Below are positions 29,601 through 38,099 of a DNA stretch of 64,000 nt, piece by piece. The DNA comes from Sphingobacteriales bacterium (GTDB lineage: Bacteria; Bacteroidota; Bacteroidia; Chitinophagales; LD1): assembly GCA_018262795.1 (NCBI GenBank), contig JADFDM010000002.1:248001-312000 (forward strand), written 5' to 3'. Position numbers and translations under genes: made by a program. Under the pieces are notes generated by a model that worked only from the letters and a program-made list of their open reading frames with translations, was not told where the DNA came from and did not search any database. The first letter of the stretch is position 1. Each line of letters opens with the position of its first letter.

Positions 29601-30162
29601 GAAGAAGCGCCATGATTTTATTATTGCACAGCGAAAAGATCTGGAGGAGGCCAAAACCTCCTTACTCGAAACCATTAAAGAAATTGAAGACACTGCTAAA
29701 ACTCAGTTCATGGAGGCCTTCGGGAAGGTGCGCGAAAGCTTTATCAATGTGTTTCATACTCTATTCAGCGCAGATGACCAATGCGATCTTTTCTTAGTAA
29801 ATCCGGAGGAACCATTAGAGTCAAAAATTGAAATTGTTGCCAAACCAAAAGGGAAACGGCCTACTGTAATTGACCAACTTTCAGGCGGGGAAAAAACACT
29901 AACAGCTACCGCTTTGTTGTTCTCTCTATACCTTTTAAAACCGGCTCCCTTCTGTATTTTCGATGAAGTAGATGCCCCGTTGGACGATGCCAACATCGCC
30001 AAGTTCAACAAAATCATCCTTGAGTTTTCAAAGGAGTCACAGTTCATCATCGTTACTCACAACAAATCCACGATGGCATCGGTGCAGGCTATTTACGGAG
30101 TTACGATGGCCGAACAAGGTGTGTCGCGAGTAGTTCCGGTTGATTTCAGAAGTTTGAACTAA
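26623..30162 (+). CDS. smc: chromosome segregation ATPase SMC
   Basis: The 1179-residue protein organises and segregates chromosomal DNA. The Walker A motif GPNGCGKSN lies near residue 32, long coiled coils cover about 170-500 and 670-1010, a hinge region covers about 510-660, and the ABC signature LSGGEK (near residue 1087) and Walker B FCIFDEVDAPLDD lie at the C-terminus. Length is normal. The next gene on the strand begins right after its stop in the same frame (see 30181). Confidence 0.97.
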   Translation: MQLTTLEIKGFKSFAEKTTIHFNNRITGVVGPNGCGKSNVVDSIRWVLGEQKTSMLRLEKMENLIFNGTKSRKASSMAEVSLTFENTKNIVSSDYKTITITRRLFRDGESEYLLNGVACRLKDINSLFLDTGVGSDSYAIIELGMIDEILNDRDNSRRKLFEQAAGVSKYKKRKKETIDKLKGTDADLERVKDLLFEIESNLKTLEAQAKKTKRYYELKDEYKQLSLLLTKYNLQSYKETFKDLGEQKQREEDKKLEFETSVSQVEALLEKEKLGNVDKEKSLFDIQKKLNTLVAGVGEKENERNLLSQQIKYALDKKESAAKQILEANDQVEKLKLSIDKLTLDNDSEEKLLAGKKEELAILEAELNKIRSEHSSLKDSLTNEQKIFTEKERLIFELEKKLAVNRSSNESLQRDLSQSEGDVQKKRTELEQLQKDFELLKSEKETAEQKLTSLMTEEENKKKEIADFEAAVEKNRQELTQETRKLDARKNEYDLTKSLVENLEGFPESIKFLKKNAKWSPDTPLLSDIIYCAEEYRVAVENYLEPYLNYYVVQNIEEAVMAVKLLNDASMGRANFFILDEFEKFTSGESLVVEGTKAVSELVELDTRYKKLGAYLLDRVFLVEDNGKFEVKNLETHGKKIVLLSKSGRYIRKDFTLSGGAVGLFEGKKIGRAKNLEKLQEEIKELEVSTYKLHQHVANTQVKINQLKSSSLAREIDAQRSLVNQLNSKGSAAQASIKSLVNFLEGADAKSKDIAVRMETLKAEVEAINTELEALRQTQSEAKSILEKTDKEFIELTNKLSEASSRYNQKNIEFHQQQNRVNSINQELGFKKSQIETLSSQLTRNNEVILESQQQVDENQKKLKELEAELLGNYADKESYQNEVAQAEKSYYDSRGTINELDTRLRELSRSKENVSLLLNQINEKFNELKLSLASMKERLSVEFNMDINTILNEEFEMVQPIEEVQAEVDKVKKRLENFGEINPMALEAFEEMKKRHDFIIAQRKDLEEAKTSLLETIKEIEDTAKTQFMEAFGKVRESFINVFHTLFSADDQCDLFLVNPEEPLESKIEIVAKPKGKRPTVIDQLSGGEKTLTATALLFSLYLLKPAPFCIFDEVDAPLDDANIAKFNKIILEFSKESQFIIVTHNKSTMASVQAIYGVTMAEQGVSRVVPVDFRSLN

Positions 30163-30180
30163 ACTTGTGAAAACTATCTC

Positions 30181-30882
30181 CTGAATTCACAACCTACTTT
30201 ATCTGTTGTAATCCCTTGTTTCAATCCTTTAGAAAATTGGATGGAGATGGTACATTCTTCTATGGATTCTATTCGCAGCCAAATTCCAAATTGCGAACTC
30301 ATTATTGTAAATGATGGAAGCCTTCAAAATTTCACAGCTTCAGAGGTGCAAAATTTCTTACCACAAGTCACTATCATCAACTACCCTACAAACCGAGGGA
30401 AAGGGTTTGTTCTCAGGGAAGGAGTAAAAGTTGCCCGAGCCGATTACATCCTGTACACAGACGTTGATTTCCCTTATACCAACAACAGCTTTATGGGAAT
30501 TTATAATGCATTAGCCGAAGGGAATGATTTGGCTATCGGCATAAGAGACGAAACGTATTACCTTCATTTACCCAAATCTCGTTTCTACCTTTCCAAATTC
30601 CTTCGTTCTCTCATTCGTCTCTTTCTCCGCATCCCAACCGATGATACCCAATGCGGCTTGAAAGGATTTAACCGGAAAGGCAAAGAGGTATTTCTGCAAA
30701 CTACTATTCATCGCTACCTTTTCGACTTAGAGTTTGTATTTCTATCGGCTCGAAAAAAACTAAAGATTAAAACGGTAGAAGTACAATTGCGACCAGAGGT
30801 AGTGCTTTCTACAATGAACTGGAAAATTCTACTTCAGGAGTTTGGTAACTTTTTAAAGATATTTGCTCAAAGTTTATTCTAA
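30181..30882 (+). CDS. GT2-family glycosyltransferase with non-standard start
   Basis: The protein is a dolichyl/polyprenyl-phosphate sugar transferase-like GT2 enzyme. LSVVIPCFN is the family N-terminus, NDGS and the DXD-like TDVDFP bind the nucleotide sugar, and DTQCGLKGF is the acceptor-side motif. The segment upstream of the first ATG (30241) is clearly part of the fold, yet the frame back to the smc stop has no ATG, GTG or TTG. CTG at 30181 is the only plausible start, giving 233 residues. Translation may depend on coupling to smc, whose stop is 18 bases away in the same frame. The gene overlaps no neighbour and the SDR start follows one base after its stop. Confidence 0.8.
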   Translation: MNSQPTLSVVIPCFNPLENWMEMVHSSMDSIRSQIPNCELIIVNDGSLQNFTASEVQNFLPQVTIINYPTNRGKGFVLREGVKVARADYILYTDVDFPYTNNSFMGIYNALAEGNDLAIGIRDETYYLHLPKSRFYLSKFLRSLIRLFLRIPTDDTQCGLKGFNRKGKEVFLQTTIHRYLFDLEFVFLSARKKLKIKTVEVQLRPEVVLSTMNWKILLQEFGNFLKIFAQSLF

Positions 30883-30883
30883 G

Positions 30884-31732
30884 ATGGCATTAAAATTATC
30901 ACTCCAGCACCCCGGGAAAAGAGCCTTCATCACAGGAGGTGGCGGAAGTTTAGGAAAGGCATTAGCCCTTCAATTAGCGAATGATGGCTGGACCATCGGC
31001 ATCACCGACATTAAAGAGGAAGCGTTGGCAGAATCAAAGACGCAAATAGAAAACAAAGGAGGCAAAGCGCTCACCTATCAGTTTGATGTGGCCAACAAAG
31101 AACAATACAAAACTGCCTTTGATGATTTTATTGCAAAGGCTGGTGGCATTGATCTTTTAGTAAATAACGCGGGAGTGGGAGATGGTGGATTGTTCGGAGA
31201 ATACGGCTTGGCAAACTGGGACTGGATCACGGGTATCAATCAAATGGCGGCTATATACGGCTCTCATTATGCGGTGCCACACATGAAAAAGCAACAAAGC
31301 GGTCATATCATTTCTATTGCCAGCGCAGCGGGCTTTGCCAACATGCCTAATATGAGCATGTATAACGTGACCAAGGCAGCCGTCATTTCACTGATGGAAA
31401 CACTCTATGCCGAATTGACTCCGTTTCATATCAATACCAGCGTGGTGTGCCCAACATTTTTTCGCAGCAACATTATGCAACACAATCGGGGCGATAAGGA
31501 AGCCACAAGCATCGGGCAATATATCATTAACAAGGCGAAGTACGGCCCCGATGAAATTGCTCAATACATTCTTACCCGTGCGGGCAAAAATGAGTTTTAC
31601 ATTCTGCATCCGTTTCAAGCGAGAATGGTGTTCAATATAAAACGTTTGATACCGCGATACTTTTTAAAGATAAAGGCCCATCGCTTTGCAAAGAAAGATT
31701 GGGTGCAGGATATGAAGCGAATGAAATTCTGA
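30884..31732 (+). CDS. short-chain dehydrogenase/reductase
   Basis: The 282-residue protein is a classical SDR: the cofactor motif is in ITGGGGSLGKAL, NNAGVG follows, and the catalytic residues are Ser in SIASAAGF and YNVTKAA (Tyr, Lys). The start at 30884 follows the GT stop by one base; a longer in-frame start at 30863 would overlap it. The substrate is unknown. It is convergent with the adenosyltransferase gene, eight bases away. Confidence 0.88.
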   Translation: MALKLSLQHPGKRAFITGGGGSLGKALALQLANDGWTIGITDIKEEALAESKTQIENKGGKALTYQFDVANKEQYKTAFDDFIAKAGGIDLLVNNAGVGDGGLFGEYGLANWDWITGINQMAAIYGSHYAVPHMKKQQSGHIISIASAAGFANMPNMSMYNVTKAAVISLMETLYAELTPFHINTSVVCPTFFRSNIMQHNRGDKEATSIGQYIINKAKYGPDEIAQYILTRAGKNEFYILHPFQARMVFNIKRLIPRYFLKIKAHRFAKKDWVQDMKRMKF

Positions 31733-31740
31733 AAACAGAA

Positions 31741-32289
31741 TCACTTTCTCGGCTGCCAGTTCACCTCTTCCACTCCCATATCATGAGCCATTTTACGAGA
31801 TAGGGTAAAGAGAAAATCAGACAAGCGATTCAGATATTTGAGGATGAGCGGAGGAATTTCGTTCTCCTGATTTAAGGCCACACAAAGTCGCTCTGCTCTG
31901 CGACAAACGGTTCGTGCCAGGTGGCAATAAGAAACAAACACATGCCCTCCCGGCAGAATAAAACTTCTCAAGCGAGTTAACTGCTCATCCATTTTGTCTA
32001 TCTCTTGCTCCAACAGTTCCACATCACTTTCGAGCAAGTCAGGTACTTTTAATTTTTGATTATCGGGATCGGCAGCCAGTTCGGAGCCAATGGTAAAAAG
32101 GCGGTCTTGAATTTTTTTGAGCAGCTCTCGTTGCAAGTTATCTTCTGACACATCGCGCAACAAGCCTATCCAACTATTCAGTTCATCAACGGTTCCATAC
32201 GCCTCAATTCGCAAATCACTTTTAAGTAATTTCCGCCCACCAAACAATGATGTTTTGCCTTCGTCACCCGTTTTAGTATAAATTTTCAT
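31741..32289 (-). CDS. cob(I)yrinic acid a,c-diamide adenosyltransferase, PduO type
   Basis: The 182-residue enzyme adds adenosyl from ATP to cob(I)alamin. The N-terminal TKTGDEGKTSLFGG (ATP binding) and YGTVDELNSWIG are diagnostic of the PduO/MMAB family, and RRAERL lies near residue 132. It is the last gene of a minus-strand group with the ABC ATPase and gatC. No cobalamin riboswitch was seen upstream. Confidence 0.92.
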   Translation of the reverse strand: MKIYTKTGDEGKTSLFGGRKLLKSDLRIEAYGTVDELNSWIGLLRDVSEDNLQRELLKKIQDRLFTIGSELAADPDNQKLKVPDLLESDVELLEQEIDKMDEQLTRLRSFILPGGHVFVSYCHLARTVCRRAERLCVALNQENEIPPLILKYLNRLSDFLFTLSRKMAHDMGVEEVNWQPRK

Positions 32290-32295
32290 GGTAGA

Positions 32296-33000
32296 TTAAA
32301 CAAGAGAAATTTTTGTTTGTTCATTCGCCATATCTGTCTCTAACACACCATCTCGCAGTCGGATCACTCGCTTGGCATATTTGGCAATGTCCTCTTCGTG
32401 TGTCACCAATATCACCGTGTTGCCTTTCTTATTTATCTCTTCAAAAATATTCATGATTTCGTACGAGGTCTTGGTATCTAAGTTCCCCGTAGGTTCATCG
32501 GCCAAAATAATAGAAGGATTATTGACCAAAGCGCGAGCAATAGCGACTCGCTGCCGCTGACCGCCTGATAATTCATTGGGCTTATGGTGCATTCTATCGG
32601 TCAATCCCACCATTTCCATCACCTGTTTGGCTCTTTCGTTCCTATCGGCCTTATTCATCCCCGCATACACCATCGGCAAAGCCACGTTTTCCAAAGCACT
32701 CAATCGCGGCAGCAGGTTAAATGTTTGGAACACAAAACCAATTTCCCTATTTCGAATGCGCGCCAGTTCATCATCGGTCATCTCACTCACCTCTGTTCCA
32801 TTGAGTTTATAAGTGCCGGTACTGGGCGTATCTAAGCATCCAAGAATATTCATCAGTGTAGATTTGCCCGATCCGGAAGGTCCCATCAAAGCTACGTATT
32901 CATTCTTCTCAATCGAAAGCGTTACATCTTTGAGCGCCTCTATGAGTTGAGTGCCCATCCTATATTCTTTCCTGATTTTCTGTATATCAATAATTGCCAT
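32296..33000 (-). CDS. ABC transporter ATP-binding protein, MacB/LolD type
   Basis: The 234-residue ATPase has Walker [10 protein letters not shown], signature [14 protein letters not shown], Walker [12 protein letters not shown] and a switch His in LVTHEE. ETMANEQ-like tail residues give no more information. The sequence is of the LolD/MacB/FtsE branch that drives lipoprotein release or peptide export. No permease gene is next to it, so the partner is encoded elsewhere. Confidence 0.9.
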   Translation of the reverse strand: MAIIDIQKIRKEYRMGTQLIEALKDVTLSIEKNEYVALMGPSGSGKSTLMNILGCLDTPSTGTYKLNGTEVSEMTDDELARIRNREIGFVFQTFNLLPRLSALENVALPMVYAGMNKADRNERAKQVMEMVGLTDRMHHKPNELSGGQRQRVAIARALVNNPSIILADEPTGNLDTKTSYEIMNIFEEINKKGNTVILVTHEEDIAKYAKRVIRLRDGVLETDMANEQTKISLV

Positions 33001-33024
33001 AAAGGGTATGCTCGCAGACTGCGT

Positions 33025-33315
33025 TTATTTTTTAATCACTTTAGGAACTTTGAAATAATCAGAATCCTTTTGAGGGGCATTCAATAGGGCTTCCTCTTTG
33101 GTAACGGTATCTTTTACTACATCTTTGCGCAGTATGTTTACTTCATCGCTCATATAAATTAAAGGCTCCACTCCTTCCACATCCACCTCCTCTAATTTTT
33201 CCACTAAGTTCAGAATACCCTGCATATCGTTTCGCAATTTCGCCTTCTCTGCATCGGTAAATTCGAGCTTGCTCAATTCTGCCAATCGCTCGACCATTTC
33301 ATTATCTATCGCCAT
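33025..33315 (-). CDS. gatC: Asp-tRNA(Asn)/Glu-tRNA(Gln) amidotransferase subunit C
   Basis: The 96-residue protein matches GatC: LAELSKLEFTDAEKAKL at the N-terminus and VEGVEPLIY in the middle. GatC stabilises the GatA-GatB complex that amidates misacylated tRNAs. It is divergent from trpS, whose start is about 60 bases away. Confidence 0.92.
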   Translation of the reverse strand: MAIDNEMVERLAELSKLEFTDAEKAKLRNDMQGILNLVEKLEEVDVEGVEPLIYMSDEVNILRKDVVKDTVTKEEALLNAPQKDSDYFKVPKVIKK

Positions 33316-33373
33316 CTCTGAATTATTTTATTTTCGCGAGCCAAACCTACATCAATTTAGGAATATAAAACAG

Positions 33374-34375
33374 ATGGTTAAGGAAATAACAGTTAGCGGA
33401 GTACGACCTACGGGCAAGCAACATTTAGGCAACTATTTTGGGGCGGTGGTCAACTTTGTAAAAATGCAAGAAGTGTTTAACGGATATTTCTTTGTAGCCG
33501 ATTATCACTCCTTGACCACTCACCCAAAAGCAGCCGACTTGCACGCCAATGTGCGGCAGATTATTGTAGAGTATTTGGCCTGCGGAGTGGATCCGAATAA
33601 ATGCACTTTGTATTTGCAAAGCGATGTGCCGCAAATTCCGGAGTTGTATCTCATCTTCAACATGTTTGCTTACTTAGGGGAGTTGGAGCGCGCAGCTACT
33701 TTCAAAGAGAAAGTGCGCTCGCAACCCGAAAATGTAAATGCCGGCCTTCTCACCTATCCTGTATTGATGGCGGTAGATATTATTATTCATCGCGCAGCGA
33801 AAGTACCGGTAGGCAAAGATCAGCAGCAGCACTTAGAAATGACGCGCGATTTTGTAACGCGATTTAATAACCTCTATCAAGTAGAATACTTTCCCGAGCC
33901 GCAGGCATTCAATTTTGATTCAAATTTGGTGTCCATTCCCAGCTTAGATGGCGAGGGGAAAATGAGTAAATCGAAGGGAGAGCAAACTTGTATTTATCTC
34001 ACTGATGAACCGGAGGCACTGCGCAAAAAGATAATGCGCGCTACGACCGACAGCGGTCCCACTATGCCTCATTCTGCAAAACCTATTGCTGTTCAAAATC
34101 TCTTCGACTTGATGAAATTAGTGTCTCCCCCTGAGACGGTTTCTTTCTTTGAAGAGAAATATAATGACTGCTCTATCCGCTATGGCGATATGAAAAAAGC
34201 GCTGGCAGAAGACATGATCCGTTTTCTCACCCCTATTCGCGAAAAGATTGTGGAAGTTTCTTCCAATGAAAAATTGCTGACCGAAATCATAGGTGATGGC
34301 GGAAGCAAGGCGAGAGAAAACGCTACGCAAACATTGAAAGATGTGAGAGAAATAATAGGTATAAAAAGTTTCTGA
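33374..34375 (+). CDS. trpS: tryptophanyl-tRNA synthetase
   Basis: The 333-residue class I synthetase has the HIGH-like motif HLGNYFGAV, and KMSKSKG as the KMSKS loop. GVRPTGKQHLGNY is the typical start. I use the ATG at 33374; the frame extends upstream to 33269, over gatC, without a sensible N-terminus. Confidence 0.95.
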   Translation: MVKEITVSGVRPTGKQHLGNYFGAVVNFVKMQEVFNGYFFVADYHSLTTHPKAADLHANVRQIIVEYLACGVDPNKCTLYLQSDVPQIPELYLIFNMFAYLGELERAATFKEKVRSQPENVNAGLLTYPVLMAVDIIIHRAAKVPVGKDQQQHLEMTRDFVTRFNNLYQVEYFPEPQAFNFDSNLVSIPSLDGEGKMSKSKGEQTCIYLTDEPEALRKKIMRATTDSGPTMPHSAKPIAVQNLFDLMKLVSPPETVSFFEEKYNDCSIRYGDMKKALAEDMIRFLTPIREKIVEVSSNEKLLTEIIGDGGSKARENATQTLKDVREIIGIKSF

Positions 34376-34448
34376 GAGCGAAACAATTTTTATTTTAGAG
34401 CGCACACTAATCACCACGCTATTAGCGATAGCACCAACTTAAAATACT

Positions 34449-35099
34449 ATGGCCAAGAAATCAGCAGTTCCGAAAAAACCAATAAAGCATGTAGCAGTGG
34501 CCGGTAACATAGGGGCCGGGAAGACCACCCTGACCAAAATACTCTCGAAACATTTTGCTTGGCTGCCTCAGTTTGAGGATGTAGAAAACAATCCCTACCT
34601 CAATGATTTTTATGAAGACATGCCTCGCTGGTCGTTTAACCTACAAGTGTATTTTTTAAATTCTCGTTTTCGGCAGATTATCGAAATTCAAAAGGGCGAA
34701 GAAGTAGTAATACAAGACCGCACTATCCATGAAGATGCGATGATATTTGCCCCCAACCTTCATTCGATGGGGTTGATGAGTACTCGCGATTTCGATAATT
34801 ATACCAAGCTGTACGAAACTATTTCCTCGCTGATAAGCCCGCCCGATTTGCTCATTTATCTCAAGGGCAGTGTTCCGGCTTTGGTGAATCAGATTCAAAA
34901 ACGCGGTAGAGAATATGAGGAGAATCTTCGCTTAGATTACCTGCGCAGGTTGAATGAATATTACGAAAAATGGGTAGCCGGTTACAAGGAGGGCCGCATT
35001 CTGGTGATTGATATAGATCAGTGTAACTTTGCCGAAGAGGACGAGGCCAAAGCGGAAGTAATCAATAAGGTAAATGCCGAACTGTTCGGATTATTTTAA
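34449..35099 (+). CDS. deoxynucleoside kinase
   Basis: The 216-residue kinase has P-loop GNIGAGKTT near residue 19, FEDVENNPYL, and the QDRTIHEDA motif that positions the 5'-OH of the deoxynucleoside. It phosphorylates deoxyadenosine, deoxyguanosine or thymidine in the salvage pathway; which one is not clear. The C-terminus includes RGREYE, with Arg residues of the lid. Confidence 0.88.
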   Translation: MAKKSAVPKKPIKHVAVAGNIGAGKTTLTKILSKHFAWLPQFEDVENNPYLNDFYEDMPRWSFNLQVYFLNSRFRQIIEIQKGEEVVIQDRTIHEDAMIFAPNLHSMGLMSTRDFDNYTKLYETISSLISPPDLLIYLKGSVPALVNQIQKRGREYEENLRLDYLRRLNEYYEKWVAGYKEGRILVIDIDQCNFAEEDEAKAEVINKVNAELFGLF

Positions 35100-35188
35100 G
35101 TCTCCGATTTCAATAATTTTCTCTTAATCATCATTTCAGTTATTTACGCGGCACCCTTTGCCCAATCGCGCTTGCTGCTGTATTCTCG

Positions 35189-35656
35189 CTACTTTTTCAC
35201 TTTCTTTTTCTTCTTGCCGGTACGAGGCATTTTCTCTTTCATTTTATCTATGGGGTAGGTCGAAGTGATGCCCATATCATGCATAATTTTAAGCATACTA
35301 TACACAGAAAGGCTCTGCTCTGTGGTGTCCTTTAAAAGCAATCTTCGGGTGTCTTCGATGCGGTATTTCAGGTCGAGTACCTTTTAACCCAATAGGTGCA
35401 ACTGGTCAATCAGCGCAATGTCGCGGGCAAAAGTATCCTTATCCACATGCTGTGGATCAGACGGTTTTGCCCGCACAACCATCAGCGCTTCTTTGGAGAG
35501 CAGCAGTGCTTTGGGGCTTAAATTCCAGTCGCCCCTCCTTCTTTCGTCAGGCATGAGGGCATAGGCGAAAGCCAGCTTAGATTTTATGAGATCGAAAGCA
35601 TCATTTATCTGCTGTAATTCGGCTGCAGACAGAGTCGCATCAAGTCTATTGTGCAT
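35189..35656 (-). pseudogene. small conserved gene with premature in-frame TAA
   Basis: Reading the minus strand from ATG 35656, 90 codons (NRLDATLSAAELQQ...) end in TAA at 35384-35386. Translation of the same frame continues for 64 more sense codons (KVLDLKYRIEDTRR... to KKKKKVKK) and stops at TAG 35189-35191. The joined product would have 155 residues with helices on both sides. I recall Bacteroidota/Chlorobi proteins that start RNRLDATLT and have about this length, with a matching second half, so the most likely reading is one gene broken by a nonsense mutation. No function is known to me. The first part could still be made as a truncated protein. Confidence 0.65.
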
Positions 35657-36180
35657 GAGCTAAGGGTTTAGATGACTATGTTAGCCAAATTGCTGATAGC
35701 TTCAAATTAAATGGTTGGAAGTTTATTTCTTTTAATTAAAACATTATCTACTAAAATTTAAAAGATTAAAATTTTAAACAAAATAATTAAATAGTTTGCC
35801 AATTACCTACTATAACTCACCGAAATAGTGATATAGTTACCTGATTAGGTGAGAAACGATAGCTAAACCGCTACTTGACTCACTAATTTAGGGCAGTTGG
35901 TTCGCCCAGTAAGAGAGCAGAGTAGCGAAGAAGGGGAGAGAAATTACCCGGTAGGTGAAGAGGTTGTGTTCTCGGCAGGGAAAGGCCTTATCAGCTAAGC
36001 AAAACTATAAGGTGGGCAGAAAAATTGCTTCCGGACACTAAAAAGTAGAATATCTCGGAAGCGGAATTTTGAAATACCCAAGGTACTGCTGGATAAATCA
36101 TTTTCCGGAATACTCGAATTACTTAGACCGCGACTTCACACAGAATGGCATCTGCTTGTTTGCGTCCATCAGTGATGCTT
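35657..36180. other. 524-bp intergenic region, no gene seen
   Basis: The part to about 35880 is very AT-rich with ATTTAAAATTT-type stretches; the rest has normal composition. I see no open frame with a plausible protein, no tRNA and no strong repeat. It lies downstream of bioA and upstream of the broken minus-strand gene, so it can hold the promoter of that gene. Confidence 0.5.
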
Positions 36181-37458
36181 TCAAACGCTTTCAACAAAGT
36201 CGCGGATGGCTGTGTGAACCAATTCGAGATCGTGGGTCGTAATGCAATAGGGCGGTAGCACATAAAGCACATTTCCTAATGGACGAAGAATAATTTTTCG
36301 ATCCATAAAAAAGTGGTAGGCGGTGTTGCGCACCGAACTGAGGTACCCCCCTTCGCCTTTCGGCTTCAACTCAATGGCTAAGATGGTGCCGCGCTGGCGC
36401 ACTTCTTTGATATTTCGATGACCACTTAGCTGCTCGGCAAATACCGCATGTTGTTTTTCAATTCGCGCCACATTGCCCAAAGTATTTTCCTCTTCAAACA
36501 GGCGAAGCCCGGCAATTCCCGCAGCGCAGCCCAGCGGATTGCCGGTGTAGCTGTGACCGTGAAAAAGCATCTTCGCGCGGTCGTTACTCAGAAAGGCATC
36601 GTAGATCGCCTGCGTGCAAGTAGTAGCGGCAAAAGGCATAAACCCTCCGGTGATTCCCTTTGAAAGGCAGATAATATCGGGCTTGTGCGCGCAGTAATCG
36701 GTAGCCAGAAACTTACCGGTTCGGCCAAAGCCGGTCATCACTTCATCGGCAATGGTAAGCACTTGGTGTGCTTTGCCAATCGCTATCATTTCGTTTAATA
36801 CCTCCGGCTCATACATCAACATGCCCGCTGAGCCTAACACCAAAGGCTCAAAAATGAAGGCGGCAATTTCATTTTTCGTTTCCTCGCTGAGAACCGATTT
36901 CAGTTGCATCAGCGCGGCTGCTTCGCTTCCCTTAACGGGCGTATCAATAAACACCACATCAAATAGCAGCGGGGAGTAAGGCGCGGTAAATACTCCGCGA
37001 GCACTCACACTCATAGCCCCGAAAGTATCGCCATGATAGGCATCGCGAAAGGCAATAATCTTCCGTTTCTCTTGTCCCAAGTTCCACCAAAACTGAAGCG
37101 CCATTTTTATAGCCGCTTCCACAGCCGTAGAGCCGTTGTCAGAATAAAATACTTTGTGATGAAAGGGAATTCTGCGGAGCAATTGCTCGGCTAACTCAAT
37201 GGCTGCGGGGTGCGTGAAGCCGGCAAAAATTACTTGCTCCAATTGCTTGGCTTGCGCAGCAATAGCGGTAGCAATGGCGGGATGCGAGTGACCGTGAATA
37301 TTCGTCCACCAACTGGCTACGGCATCAATATATTGCTCCCCCTGCTCATCGAATAGATGAGCTCCCTCTCCTCGCACCATTTTTACGGGAGTGCCATCTG
37401 TTTGCATTTGTGTATAGGGATGCCAGATGGGATAGGCTGAATTATTATCTGTCACCAT
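36181..37458 (-). CDS. bioA: adenosylmethionine-8-amino-7-oxononanoate aminotransferase
   Basis: The 425-residue class III aminotransferase makes 7,8-diaminononanoate using SAM as amino donor. IWHPYTQM is the BioA N-terminal signature, SNDGSTAVEAAIKMA-type region binds PLP phosphate, and the PLP Lys is in CLSKGITGGFMP. It overlaps bioD by seven bases and is the last gene of the biotin operon. Confidence 0.96.
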   Translation of the reverse strand: MVTDNNSAYPIWHPYTQMQTDGTPVKMVRGEGAHLFDEQGEQYIDAVASWWTNIHGHSHPAIATAIAAQAKQLEQVIFAGFTHPAAIELAEQLLRRIPFHHKVFYSDNGSTAVEAAIKMALQFWWNLGQEKRKIIAFRDAYHGDTFGAMSVSARGVFTAPYSPLLFDVVFIDTPVKGSEAAALMQLKSVLSEETKNEIAAFIFEPLVLGSAGMLMYEPEVLNEMIAIGKAHQVLTIADEVMTGFGRTGKFLATDYCAHKPDIICLSKGITGGFMPFAATTCTQAIYDAFLSNDRAKMLFHGHSYTGNPLGCAAGIAGLRLFEEENTLGNVARIEKQHAVFAEQLSGHRNIKEVRQRGTILAIELKPKGEGGYLSSVRNTAYHFFMDRKIILRPLGNVLYVLPPYCITTHDLELVHTAIRDFVESV

Positions 37459-38099
37459 TGAAAATATTTTGATAAAGCAATTCTGAGGTTTTCGGCTTGC
37501 CGAGCGATGAACTCCTTATTGAGCTCTGTGGCAGTTTCTATTTGCCCCAACCTGGGAGTGCCCGAAAAATGAGTAATAATCTCTTCGTTATCTAAAAAAT
37601 TGCTGCCGTTAAACAGCAAGCCCAACAGCGGTATGTTTCGCTGTTTCAACACTTCAATACTCAGCAGAGTGTGATTGATGCTGCCGAGGTAATTCTGCGC
37701 CACTACAATCACCGGAACTTTCAGATGTGCCATCAGGTCAATCATCAGTTGCTGTGCGTTCAGTGGCACCATCAGTCCGCCTGCGCCTTCGATCACCAAT
37801 CGGTGCGGAGTTGCCGGAAGGGCAAAGCGATTCATATCAATAGTCGTGTGTTCGAGCCGGGCGGCATAGTGTGGTGAACTGGGGTGGCGAAGCGAGTAAG
37901 CCTCGGGATGTATTCTCGAAATGGAATTGGAGAGCAAGGTTTTTACCGTATCGCTATCGGTTCCTTCTTCATTCCCGCTTTGCACGGGTTTCCAGTAATC
38001 GGCCTGTAATGCTTCTGCTAACACAGCAGCGCAAACCGATTTGCCAACTCCGGTTCCAATACCGGTCACGAATACTGCTGGAGGGAAAATTAGTTTCAC
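37452..38099 (-). CDS. bioD: dethiobiotin synthetase
   Basis: The 215-residue enzyme closes the ureido ring of dethiobiotin from diaminononanoate, CO2 and ATP. The P-loop TGIGTGVGKS is near residue 12, and KPVQSG and VIEGAGGLMVP are conserved. It overlaps bioF by four bases. Confidence 0.95.
   Translation of the reverse strand: MKLIFPPAVFVTGIGTGVGKSVCAAVLAEALQADYWKPVQSGNEEGTDSDTVKTLLSNSISRIHPEAYSLRHPSSPHYAARLEHTTIDMNRFALPATPHRLVIEGAGGLMVPLNAQQLMIDLMAHLKVPVIVVAQNYLGSINHTLLSIEVLKQRNIPLLGLLFNGSNFLDNEEIITHFSGTPRLGQIETATELNKEFIARQAENLRIALSKYFQW

Noticed and set aside
33269-33373. Longer TrpS start over gatC
   Set aside because: It overlaps gatC and adds residues not seen in TrpS.
35657-36180. 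tRNA or small RNA gene after bioA
   Set aside because: No cloverleaf or terminator pattern could be found by eye.
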